A program made the position numbers and the translations under genes. A stretch of 6,015 nucleotides of DNA from Oscillospiraceae bacterium (GTDB lineage Bacteria; Bacillota; Clostridia; Oscillospirales; UBA929), in NCBI GenBank assembly GCA_009777685.1, contig WRLJ01000113.1:1-6015 (forward strand). The letters are read 5' to 3'. Shown here piece after piece: positions 1 to 5,980 of this stretch (position 1 is the first letter of the stretch; every line of letters begins with the position of its first letter). A model generated the notes under the pieces. It searched no databases, was not told the origin of the DNA, and worked only from the letters and a program-made list of their open reading frames with translations.

Positions 1-28
1 GGAGTTCAGACTGGGGCTTTTCCGATCT
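1..28 (+). other. Residual Illumina read-2 adapter (assembly artefact)
   Basis: The first 28 bases align without gaps to the 3' part of the Illumina TruSeq read-2 adapter, recalled from general knowledge. The first 11 bases (GGAGTTCAGAC) and the last 9 (TTCCGATCT) are identical, and 24 of 28 positions match; differences lie at 12, 13, 15 and 19. The adapter's natural 3' end falls exactly at base 28, so genuine genomic sequence should begin at about base 29. This stretch is therefore not biological, and nothing upstream of base 29 should be used to define the start or promoter of the first gene. Confidence 0.9.
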
Positions 29-29
29 G

Positions 30-1556
30 ATGCGCGCCAGCCGCGCCGCGGTTCACTTGCATTTATTCTACACCGATATGGCGGGGCTTTTCGCGGAGCG
101 GCTGGCGCGCATCCCCGTCCCCTTTGACCTGTTCGTGTCCGTCCCGGAGGGCCGGGAGGACGCGGCCGCGCCCTTTTCAGCGCTGAAGCACGCCCGCCGT
201 GTGACGGTCAGGGCGGTGGAAAACCGGGGCCGGGACGTGATGCCGATGATCCGCGTGTTCGGGGAGCGTCTGGCGGAATATGACGTATTCCTGCACATTC
301 ACGCGAAAAAATCGCCCCATGACGGGACGCTGGCGGGATGGCTGGACCATCTGCTGGACAACCTGCTGCCGGACGAAGGGACGGTCGCCGCCATTCTGGG
401 CCTGTTTGCCGGCCATCCGGAGCTGGGGATTCTCTATCCGGAGCCTCCGGACGCCTTTCCGTATTGGACACTCACCACCGGCTCGAACCGGGATGAGATG
501 GTCCGGCTGTTTACGCGGCTGGGTCTGGAGTTTCCGGAGGACGACCCGTATCCGGATTTTCCCGCGGGCACGATGTTCTGGGCGCGGGGAGCCGCGCTGG
601 CGGCGCTGCTGCGCTCCCGTCTGGACGGATTTCCGGAGGAGAGCGGGCAGGTGGACGGCACGCTGGCGCACGCGGTGGAACGGAGCCTTTGCCTGATTGC
701 CGCGCGGGCCGGATATCAGCCGGCGCAGATCGACGCGGCGAACGGGCTGGCAAGCATCGGGCCGGGGCTGAAAAATCTGCCGGAATACATTGCCCTGCGC
801 CCGGAGGACGCGGCGCAATACCTGAAAGGCTTTAAGCACGCGGCCTTTGACCTGTTCGGGACGCTGGCCGTATCGGATTTCCCCTCGGAGCGGGAGCTGT
901 GGGCGCGGGTCGCGTCTTTGTCGTCGCTGGAGGAGTTCCCGCGCTGGAGGCGCGAGGCCGGAGACGCCGCCGCGGAAACCTGCGGCGCGCCGGACATTCA
1001 TACTGTGTACGCCGAGCTCCGGCGCGTCTCGGGACTGCCGGCTTCCGAATGCCGGCGGCTGAAAGCCCTGGAGTTTGAAGAGCTGCTGGAGAGCTGCCGT
1101 CCGCGGCGGGCTGTCGTCCGGTTGCTGGAGGGGCTGCTGGAGCGGAACGCCGACGTGGTCCTGGCCGAGGATACGCTGTGGCCGGCGGCCTATATCCAAA
1201 GGATACTGGAAAAATGCGGCGTCCGCGGCGATTTGGACATTTACGTTTCCGGAGAACTGGGCTACAGCAAGAAAAACGGCAGTCTGTACGACTACCTCAA
1301 GGGACGGTTCAAGGGCCGGCCGTTTGTGAATGCCGGCGACGACGACTATAGAGACGCGCACATTCCCAACACGCGCCGGATCCATGCCCTGCATCTCCTG
1401 CATCCGGACGACATGGCGGCTGTCATCGGCCTGACGGGAGAGGAAAAGGCGCTGTACCGCGCCCGGATGGCGGACGATCCGTTCTGTTTGCTGGATATCC
1501 TGCGGGAGAGGGCCGTCACAGCAGCCCCCGCCGCACCAGGCGGATCAGCGCCATGA
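30..1556 (+). CDS. RgpF-type rhamnan synthesis protein fused to a HAD-like domain, 5'-truncated
   Basis: Cell-surface polysaccharide assembly protein with two domains. Residues about 7-260 carry RgpF-family (rhamnan synthesis protein F) hallmarks: VHLHLFYTDM near the start, ENRGRDVMP (64-72), HIHAKKS (89-95), FPAGTMFWARG (177-187) and GQVDGTLAHAVER (206-218). RgpF proteins act in streptococcal rhamnose-glucose polymer synthesis and related pathways. Residues about 268-455 resemble a HAD fold: FDLFGTL (273-279, putative nucleophile D274), a strand before EDTLWP (380-385), a lysine in GYSKKNGSLY (411-420), and GDDDYRDAHI (436-445). The second motif-I Asp is Phe (F276), and no Ser/Thr is obvious in motif II, so catalysis is uncertain. 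The ATG at 30 sits two bases after the adapter and the frame is open through the adapter, so the true start is probably missing. The C-terminus is an Ala/Pro/Gly-rich tail whose last 41 bp overlap the opposing glycosyltransferase gene. Family call is firm; the glycan product is unknown. Confidence 0.9.
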   Translation: MRASRAAVHLHLFYTDMAGLFAERLARIPVPFDLFVSVPEGREDAAAPFSALKHARRVTVRAVENRGRDVMPMIRVFGERLAEYDVFLHIHAKKSPHDGTLAGWLDHLLDNLLPDEGTVAAILGLFAGHPELGILYPEPPDAFPYWTLTTGSNRDEMVRLFTRLGLEFPEDDPYPDFPAGTMFWARGAALAALLRSRLDGFPEESGQVDGTLAHAVERSLCLIAARAGYQPAQIDAANGLASIGPGLKNLPEYIALRPEDAAQYLKGFKHAAFDLFGTLAVSDFPSERELWARVASLSSLEEFPRWRREAGDAAAETCGAPDIHTVYAELRRVSGLPASECRRLKALEFEELLESCRPRRAVVRLLEGLLERNADVVLAEDTLWPAAYIQRILEKCGVRGDLDIYVSGELGYSKKNGSLYDYLKGRFKGRPFVNAGDDDYRDAHIPNTRRIHALHLLHPDDMAAVIGLTGEEKALYRARMADDPFCLLDILRERAVTAAPAAPGGSAP

Positions 1557-2472
1557 AAACAGGCTCCGGCAGACGGGCCGCCGCCAGCTCGAACCGCGTG
1601 ACCTGACGGCCCAGCGCCCGGTACCGCCAAACCTCCCGCGCGCCGGACGCCTCCTCAAACCAGCGTTTTCGGGCCCGAAACCATTGCAGTCCGTCCTCCA
1701 TGACCTCCGCGAGGTCCGGCTCCCCCCGCAGACGGTCCTGAAACTGCTCAAACCGGGACACGCCCGTCAATATACGGCGCTCCAGATAGCTTCGCTTGCC
1801 CGTCACGCCCGCCATGACGGCGGATTGGTTGCCGCCGTGCAGTCTGTACCGCACCAGCGGTTCGGGGATGCGGGCGATGCTCCCTCCGGCGGCGGCCCAC
1901 AGCGTTAGCCAGTGGTCGGCCGTCATGTCCCGCACAAAGGGCAGGGCCGACCTGGCGATACCGGCCGGGAGCATCATGGCGGTTCCGTTGGTGAAATTGC
2001 GGAACAGCAGGCCGCGGGCCAGCCCCCCGCCTTCGTGGTACCGGAGCCGGCGCCGGACGTCCCGCAGATTGTCCGCGACGTGCCTGCCCTCCCCGTCTAT
2101 GACGGACACGCCGGAATACGCCAGCGCCGCGCCGGTTCGCTCCAGAGTGTTCACCAACGCCTCGGTTTTCCGCGGCAGCCAGATATCGTCCTGGTCGCAG
2201 TAGGAGACATAGCGCCCTTCCGCCATAGCGGTCAGTTGGGCAAAGACCGCGTCGCTGCCCTGATTCCGGCCGTTTCGCGCAAGCGTGTAAGGGATTCCCT
2301 TCAGACAGGCGGAAAACACCGCCTCGATCTGGTCGAACGGGACGTTTGGGGAAGCGTCGTCCAGAGCGGTCAGGCGGATATCCCGATACGTCTGGGCGGC
2401 GATGGAACGCAATTGCTGCTCAAGCCAATCCAGACGCGGATCGTACAGAGCCAGCGCGACGGCGACAGACAT
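1516..2472 (-). CDS. Family 2 (GT-A) glycosyltransferase, rhamnosyltransferase-like
   Basis: A 318-residue cytoplasmic or membrane-associated enzyme predicted to transfer a sugar from a nucleotide donor to a growing surface glycan. The N-terminal GT-A fold starts immediately (VAVALALYDPR, with LEQQLRSIAAQTY at 17-29 and DDAS at 38-41). NQGSDAVFAQL (70-80) precedes the DXD-type metal and donor site CDQDDIWLPRK (92-102). FTNGTAMML (160-168), TADHW (184-188, acceptor/base region) and VRYRLHGGNQS (207-217) are typical of bacterial GT2 enzymes in O-antigen, capsule and rhamnan clusters. No transmembrane helix is apparent. Length is normal for a single-domain GT2. The start at 2472 gives the usual family N-terminus; an AAAGGA lies 12 nt upstream, a rather long spacing. 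It is convergent with the RgpF-type gene (41 bp overlap) and divergent from the permease. Donor and acceptor cannot be read from sequence; a rhamnosyltransferase role is inferred from the RgpF neighbour. Confidence 0.92.
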   Translation of the reverse strand: MSVAVALALYDPRLDWLEQQLRSIAAQTYRDIRLTALDDASPNVPFDQIEAVFSACLKGIPYTLARNGRNQGSDAVFAQLTAMAEGRYVSYCDQDDIWLPRKTEALVNTLERTGAALAYSGVSVIDGEGRHVADNLRDVRRRLRYHEGGGLARGLLFRNFTNGTAMMLPAGIARSALPFVRDMTADHWLTLWAAAGGSIARIPEPLVRYRLHGGNQSAVMAGVTGKRSYLERRILTGVSRFEQFQDRLRGEPDLAEVMEDGLQWFRARKRWFEEASGAREVWRYRALGRQVTRFELAAARLPEPVFMALIRLVRRGLL

Positions 2473-2512
2473 CAGCGGATACCGTCCTTTATCGGGGATG
2501 TCAGGCGCATAC

Positions 2513-2541
2513 AGTATATCACACGGAGGGAACGGCGTAAA
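2513..2541 (-). promoter_or_regulatory. Candidate sigma-70-type promoter for the glycosyltransferase gene
   Basis: Reading the minus strand, TTTACG (2541-2536; 4 of 6 matches to TTGACA) is followed after 17 nt by TATACT (2518-2513; 5 of 6 matches to TATAAT). A transcript would begin near 2506, leaving a leader of about 34 nt before the ATG at 2472. The -35 hexamer reaches the first base of the divergent permease start codon, so the two genes share a very tight regulatory region. The -10 lies in a small inverted repeat, ATAC-A-GTAT (2509-2517). This rests on pattern matching only. Confidence 0.45.
2525..2530 (+). promoter_or_regulatory. Ribosome binding site of the ABC permease
   Basis: GGAGGG lies 10 nt upstream of the ATG at 2541. 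It is the only good Shine-Dalgarno sequence near this gene and supports that start, which gives the usual short cytoplasmic N-terminus of the family. I could not identify a convincing plus-strand promoter in the 68 bp between the divergent genes. Confidence 0.7.
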
Positions 2542-3326
2542 TGGAAGCGATACGAAAAGGCCTACGGGACAGCGCGCGGTACATACCCCTGCTGCGCGAG
2601 ATGGTCAAGCGGGATTTCAAAATGAAATACAAGCGCTCTTATCTGGGCATCGTCTGGTCCCTGCTGGACCCGCTGCTGCACATGCTGATCCTCGCGCTTG
2701 TCTTTTCCCAGCTGCTGGGCCGTGATATTCAGTTTTTCCCCGTTTATATCATGACGGGACGGCTGATCTTCACGTTCTACTCACAGGCCACCAATTTCTG
2801 CCTGACCTCCATCACCGGCGGGAAGCTGTATATCATGAGCGTGAAAATGCCGCTGTACATGCTGCCGCTGTCCAAGACCATTTCCGCGCTGGTGAACGAG
2901 GCGCTGTCACTGCTGGCCCTGCTGTTTATGATGCTGATCACGGGCGCGCCGTTCCACTGGACCGCGCTGATGTTCCCGGTTCCGGTGCTGTATGTCTTTC
3001 TCTTCTCCTTCGGTCTGGGCATGGCGCTTTCGGCATGGATGGTGTTTTTCCGGGACCTCGGCCATCTGTACAGCGTGTTCACGACGCTGCTGATGTTTAT
3101 AACCCCGATGTTCTACTCGGCGGACATATACCCGCAGCAATACCTCTGGGCCTTCAAGCTCAACCCTCTGTACCACTTCGTGCAAATGTTCCGCAATATT
3201 GTCCTGTACGGCCATCTGCCGCCGCTGACGGATCACGCCATCTGCGCCGCGTACTGCGCGGGGGCGCTGATCGTCGGCGCGGCGGCGTTTAAGAAAGGAA
3301 AAAACCGATTTGTTTTGTACTTATGA
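2541..3326 (+). CDS. ABC-2 type polysaccharide export permease (TagG/Wzm family)
   Basis: Integral membrane subunit of an ABC transporter that moves a lipid-linked polysaccharide (teichoic acid, O-antigen or capsule type) across the cytoplasmic membrane. The 261-residue length is normal. The family signature KRDFKMKYKRSYLGIVWSLLDPLLHM (23-48) links an amphipathic N-terminal segment to the first helix. About six hydrophobic segments are visible: roughly 38-58, 64-83, 108-135, 141-163, 174-192 and 232-250. The loop LNPLYHFVQMFRNIVLYG (207-224) and the C-terminal FKKGKNRFVLYL are also typical. A good ribosome binding site precedes the start. The partner ATPase (TagH/Wzt type) usually follows directly, but no Walker A, signature or Walker B sequence occurs downstream here; the next gene is a sugar kinase 99 bp away in the same direction, possibly co-transcribed. 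The transported polymer is unknown; the neighbouring glycan genes support surface-polysaccharide export. Confidence 0.95.
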   Translation: MEAIRKGLRDSARYIPLLREMVKRDFKMKYKRSYLGIVWSLLDPLLHMLILALVFSQLLGRDIQFFPVYIMTGRLIFTFYSQATNFCLTSITGGKLYIMSVKMPLYMLPLSKTISALVNEALSLLALLFMMLITGAPFHWTALMFPVPVLYVFLFSFGLGMALSAWMVFFRDLGHLYSVFTTLLMFITPMFYSADIYPQQYLWAFKLNPLYHFVQMFRNIVLYGHLPPLTDHAICAAYCAGALIVGAAAFKKGKNRFVLYL

Positions 3327-3425
3327 TCCCAAAACGGGCGGAAAGGCGGATATCGCATGGAAAACAGACTCTCCCTAGACGGCCGTTGGCCGCCGCGTGA
3401 TCAAGAAGATGAATGGAGGAATAGG
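3327..3425 (+). other. Gap between permease and kinase, with a small hairpin
   Basis: This 99-bp spacer has no T-run after a stem and so no evident intrinsic terminator; co-transcription of permease and kinase is plausible. It contains a short GC-rich inverted repeat, CGGCC-GTT-GGCCG at 3380-3392. An ATG at 3323 overlaps the permease stop and opens a 25-codon frame with no recognisable content. An in-frame ATG at 3357 could extend the kinase by 23 residues, but those residues (MENRLSLDGRWPPRDQ and on) do not resemble the family N-terminus. Confidence 0.5.
3415..3420 (+). promoter_or_regulatory. Ribosome binding site that sets the kinase start at 3426
   Basis: GGAGGA lies 5 nt before the ATG at 3426, giving a strong Shine-Dalgarno pairing. 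The alternative in-frame ATG at 3357 has only a weaker AAAGG about 10 nt upstream, so 3426 is preferred. Confidence 0.75.
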
Positions 3426-4469
3426 ATGGAACCGCTTCACAATATGACCGGGGAGCGCCTTTGCGAGATATTGAAACGCATCGAAAACGTAAGGGCCGCC
3501 ATTTTCGGCGATTTGTGCCTTGATGTATACTGGCACGCCGATATGCGTATGTCCGAGCTGTCCCGCGAAACGCCGCATTTCCCCATGCCGGTGGTCGAGG
3601 AACGCATATCCCCGGGCGGCGGCGCGAATGTGGCGGCGAATATGGCGGCGTTGAAACCGGGGCGGGTGATGGCCGCCGGTACGGCGGGCCGGGACTGGCG
3701 GGGCAGAGAGCTGTTCCGCTTGATGGAAGAATCGGGCGTCATAAGCGAGTATATCGTCCGCGAGGCGGGTTTGGTGACAAACGCATTTTGCAAACCGCTG
3801 CGAAAAGGAATTTCCGCCGCGGTTTACGAAGATCCGCGCCTTGACTTCGCCAACACGGCCCCGCTCGGCGAGGCGGTTGAAGACGCCCTGATCACGGCTT
3901 TGGACGCTCTGGCGCCGCAGGTTGATATCCTCTGTATCTCCGACCAGCTTCCGGCCAACGTTTACGGCGCCGTCACCGAACGGGTGCGCGGGCATATCCT
4001 GAAGCTGGCGCGAAACGGCCTGACGGTGGCGGCCGACAGCCGCGACCGCATCGGGCTGTACCGTGACATGATCCTCAAGCCGAATGAAGTGGAGGGCGCT
4101 CGCGCCGCGGGTATGGCCGCCGCGAGCGGCTTGCGCGATTATGCGGAGGCGGCGTCGGTCTTGTCGCGCAAGCAAGCGTGCGCGGTCATTATGACCGTCG
4201 GCGCGAACGGCTCGCTGTACGCGGCAGACGGGACGGTTACACACATCCCCGCGCACCCGGTCACGGGAGAAATCGACATCGTGGGTGCGGGAGACAGCTT
4301 TTTATCGGGGTTTTCCCTGGCGCTGGCGGCCGGCGCAAGCCGCCTCGAAGCGGCGTTTTTCGCGGGGCTGTGCAGCGAGGTCGTCATCCAGAAGATCGGA
4401 ACGACAGGAACCGCCTCGCCGGAGGAAATCCTGGAGCGGTATCATCAGACAAGGAGCGATAAACCCTAA
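3426..4469 (+). CDS. PfkB-family sugar kinase, HldE/HldA (heptose-7-phosphate kinase)-like
   Basis: Predicted cytosolic ATP-dependent kinase of a sugar or sugar phosphate, 347 residues from the start at 3426, chosen for its ribosome binding site. Ribokinase-fold motifs occur in order: IFGDLCLDVYW (26-36), the substrate-binding glycine stretch PGGGANVAANMAAL (63-76), RLDFAN (138-143), LKPNEVE (217-223), TVGANG (257-262) and the PfkB signature DIVGAGDSFLSGF (284-296) with catalytic base D290. The GDxxLDxYW opening, the PGGGANVA block, RLDF and the ending KIGTTGTASPEEI (323-335) match the kinase half of HldE, which phosphorylates D-glycero-D-manno-heptose 7-phosphate. The cytidylyl/adenylyltransferase half of HldE is absent, so the protein is kinase-only, like HldA. 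No heptose isomerase or phosphatase gene is nearby, so the substrate is not settled. It lies 99 bp downstream of the permease on the same strand and could supply sugar for the same polymer. Other PfkB specificities remain possible. Confidence 0.92.
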   Translation: MEPLHNMTGERLCEILKRIENVRAAIFGDLCLDVYWHADMRMSELSRETPHFPMPVVEERISPGGGANVAANMAALKPGRVMAAGTAGRDWRGRELFRLMEESGVISEYIVREAGLVTNAFCKPLRKGISAAVYEDPRLDFANTAPLGEAVEDALITALDALAPQVDILCISDQLPANVYGAVTERVRGHILKLARNGLTVAADSRDRIGLYRDMILKPNEVEGARAAGMAAASGLRDYAEAASVLSRKQACAVIMTVGANGSLYAADGTVTHIPAHPVTGEIDIVGAGDSFLSGFSLALAAGASRLEAAFFAGLCSEVVIQKIGTTGTASPEEILERYHQTRSDKP

Positions 4470-4502
4470 CGGCGGCATTGGGAAGCTCCGTCTGCCGATA
4501 TA

Positions 4503-4539
4503 CCGCGCGCTTTGCCAAGCGCGGGAGGACGCCTTTTTT
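4503..4539 (+). terminator. Candidate intrinsic terminator after the kinase
   Basis: A GC-rich stem, CGCGCTT (4506-4512) with AAGCGCG (4517-4523) around the loop TGCC, lies 33 nt after the kinase stop. A second register pairs CCGCGC (4503-4508) with GCGCGG (4519-4524). A run of six T follows at 4534-4539, 10 nt beyond the stem, which is farther than in a classical terminator. The T-run touches the stop codon of the opposing gene. On the minus strand the same stem lies just past that gene's stop but has no T-run after it, so it may slow transcription from both sides. Confidence 0.5.
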
Positions 4540-5612
4540 CAGTAAGCGCCCAGCTCCAGCACCCGGCGGATATAATACCGCAGCGTTTCATACTCCACCG
4601 TTTTCGGGATGGAGTGGTCGCTGTGCGCGATATACCCATACCCCTGCTTAACCAGGGGTATTTTGCTTTCCAGCTCTCTGTCTATCACGCTTTTATCATT
4701 GGTATACAGCGCCCGCACGTCGATACCGCCCATTAAGGCCAGCCTGTCGCCGTATTCGCGGTGGATGCGCAGCAGGTCCATCCCCGCCTTGATCTCGATG
4801 GTCTGGAGACAGTCGATGCCGGCCTCGATCATCCCCGGCAGCAGCGGCTCGACAAAGCCGCAGGAGTGCATGATCACCGGCAGTCCTCTTTTGCGGGCGT
4901 AACCGATCGTGAATTGATGGGCGGGGAAAATCAGGTCGCGGTACATGCGCGGCGACATGAAGGGACTTTCCTTAAAGCCCATGTCCTCATAATACCATAT
5001 CCCGTCGGGAGGCCCCTCCCGCTCAAACAGGATGTCCTGCAGCCTGACGGTCAGCCCGGCGTAGGCTTCAGCCATGTCCGCCACCCATTCCGGATCGAGC
5101 GCCATGCCGACGAGCATGTTCTCATGCCCGCAGACCGGGTGTATGCACTCGAACACATTGACCCCGCTCCAGGCGAAAAAGCGCCCTGCCTCGGCGGCCT
5201 CGGCTTTGGCGTTCCGGTATGCCTCAAAGTTGATCCTCCGTTCCGCGCCTTCCAGCAGCCCGTGCCTGACCTTTTCCCAGTCCGCGCGCTCCTTGACCGT
5301 GAAGTCCAGATGCTCCGGCGTGGCGTCGTGATGCTTATGCCACCTCAGCAGCGCGCCGTTGCCGTCCTTCACCGTAACCGTATCCTCGTCCTCGCCCAGG
5401 GTCTCGGGCTGAAAATCGAGGTCGATGACCATGTTGAACGGCCAGGACAGGCTGATATCCAGGCCGAAATGCCCCTCCAGGTTCTCCTCCTCCCCGATAT
5501 GCCCCTTGGCCGCGTAAGCCTTCCGGGTATCGGGCCAGAAATGCTCGAACAGGCCGATCCTGTCCACGGGCTGCCGCCTGAGTATACGGGAAATGCGTTC
5601 TTTGCCTGTCAT
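4539..5612 (-). CDS. Uroporphyrinogen decarboxylase-superfamily protein (MtaA/CmuA-like)
   Basis: A 357-residue cytosolic TIM-barrel protein of the URO-D superfamily. It opens with the family start MTGKERISRILRRQPVDRIGLFE (1-23). Other markers are WSGVNVFECIHPVCGHENMLVGMALDPEWV (148-177), the putative metal site VIMHSCGFVEPLLPGMIEAG (246-265; H249, C251), LALMGGIDVR (291-300) and YIAHSDHSIPKTVEYE (327-342). The RQAGRY-type N-terminal substrate motif of true HemE is not seen, so heme synthesis is unlikely. The HxCG element resembles that of zinc-dependent MtaA/MtbA/CmuA methyltransferases acting on corrinoid or thiol methyl groups, but no corrinoid protein gene is present. GGAG 8 nt before the ATG at 5612 and the family N-terminus favour this start. 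The frame stays open upstream to an ATG at 5711 with a stronger GGGAGGAG, which would add 33 residues. A strong promoter lies upstream. The gene is convergent with the kinase. Substrate is unknown. Confidence 0.9.
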   Translation of the reverse strand: MTGKERISRILRRQPVDRIGLFEHFWPDTRKAYAAKGHIGEEENLEGHFGLDISLSWPFNMVIDLDFQPETLGEDEDTVTVKDGNGALLRWHKHHDATPEHLDFTVKERADWEKVRHGLLEGAERRINFEAYRNAKAEAAEAGRFFAWSGVNVFECIHPVCGHENMLVGMALDPEWVADMAEAYAGLTVRLQDILFEREGPPDGIWYYEDMGFKESPFMSPRMYRDLIFPAHQFTIGYARKRGLPVIMHSCGFVEPLLPGMIEAGIDCLQTIEIKAGMDLLRIHREYGDRLALMGGIDVRALYTNDKSVIDRELESKIPLVKQGYGYIAHSDHSIPKTVEYETLRYYIRRVLELGAY

Positions 5613-5763
5613 GTCTTCATCTCCGATTGGCGTAATAATAGGGGTTGGGACGCTCACCGCCGCCCGGACGGCGTCCCGCACACCGTCACAGACGGCCGCC
5701 GACGCAATCATGGCCGCGCTCCTCCCTCTCTCCGCGCGCGGGGCCAGTCCGGGGCGCAACTCT
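5613..5763 (-). promoter_or_regulatory. Leader of the URO-D-like gene, or N-terminal extension
   Basis: From the predicted transcription start near 5763 to the preferred ATG at 5612 there are about 150 nt. They include an alternative in-frame ATG at 5709-5711, preceded by GGGAGGAG (5719-5726), and a TTG at 5757-5759 too close to the transcription start to be used. A perfect 7-bp inverted repeat pairs 5647-5653 with 5671-5677 (GCGTCCC/GGGACGC, 17-nt loop) and could fold in the RNA; no T-run follows it. The first 20 codons of the possible extension have a GC-rich third position like the coding genes, whereas the last 12 do not and contain the second GGAG site. I recognise no riboswitch. Confidence 0.45.
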
Positions 5764-5769
5764 ATTCAT

Positions 5770-5798
5770 AATCTACCATGCGGCTCTGTTTTTGTCAA
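5770..5798 (-). promoter_or_regulatory. Strong sigma-70-type promoter for the URO-D-like gene
   Basis: On the minus strand a perfect TTGACA (5798-5793) is followed after 17 nt by TAGATT (5775-5770; 4 of 6 matches to TATAAT), itself preceded by TGG, which forms an extended -10. The region is locally AT-rich within a GC-rich contig. Transcription would start near 5763 and run into the URO-D-like gene. The -35 overlaps the stop codon (5795-5797) of the short frame upstream. Confidence 0.7.
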
Positions 5799-5971
5799 AG
5801 CGCCGCGGCGGTCTTCAGGGCAAGAGCCTTTACTTTTGCCCACATCGCACCGTGGTTTGCCCGGTCATACACGCCGTAGGGGACGCAGACCTCGGCGTCC
5901 CGCAGGTTATCTGCAAACTTTGGGGAAAGGTTTTCACCGTTTGCCCGTGCGGCTGTTGGTTTGGGTGGTGT
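5795..5971 (-). other. Unrecognised open stretch, possible 3' end of a broken gene
   Basis: The minus strand is open for 58 codons between an in-frame stop at 5972-5974 and the stop at 5795-5797. The predicted peptide contains ENLSPKFADNLRDAEVCVPY and, later, GAMWAKVKALALKTAAAL, a plausible amphipathic C-terminal helix. There is no ATG near its 5' end; the only in-frame ATG is internal (5843-5845) and leaves 15 codons, and a GTG lies at 5870-5872. No good ribosome binding site accompanies either. Codon choice is less GC-rich than in the neighbouring genes (AAA, GCA, AAC, TTT), suggesting a different origin. I do not recognise a family. It may be a gene remnant, part of a dispersed repeat, or non-coding. 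Confidence 0.3.
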
Positions 5972-5980
5972 TCAGGCATT

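Noticed and set aside
177..1403. Long minus-strand open frame (408 codons) inside the RgpF-type gene
   Set aside because: It is antisense to a gene with clear family motifs; its product is rich in Arg, Gln and Pro with no recognisable domain, as expected for the shadow of a GC-rich gene.
1912..2625. Plus-strand open frame running from the GT2 gene into the permease gene
   Set aside because: It is antisense to the GT2 gene and out of frame with the permease, and shows no motif or ribosome binding site.
3323..3400. 25-codon frame whose ATG overlaps the permease stop, considered as a remnant of the missing ATPase
   Set aside because: The peptide (beginning MIPKRAERRISHGK) shows no resemblance to an ATPase N-terminus and no nucleotide-binding motif.
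3357..3425. 23-residue N-terminal extension of the kinase
   Set aside because: The start at 3426 has a far better ribosome binding site, and the extension does not resemble the family N-terminus.
3375..4256. Minus-strand open frame opposite the sugar kinase
   Set aside because: The PfkB motifs on the plus strand are complete, and the antisense product is a composition artefact.
4761..5771. Plus-strand open frame of 336 codons opposite the URO-D-like gene
   Set aside because: It mirrors a well-supported gene; the product has no domain character and the promoter evidence points to the minus strand.
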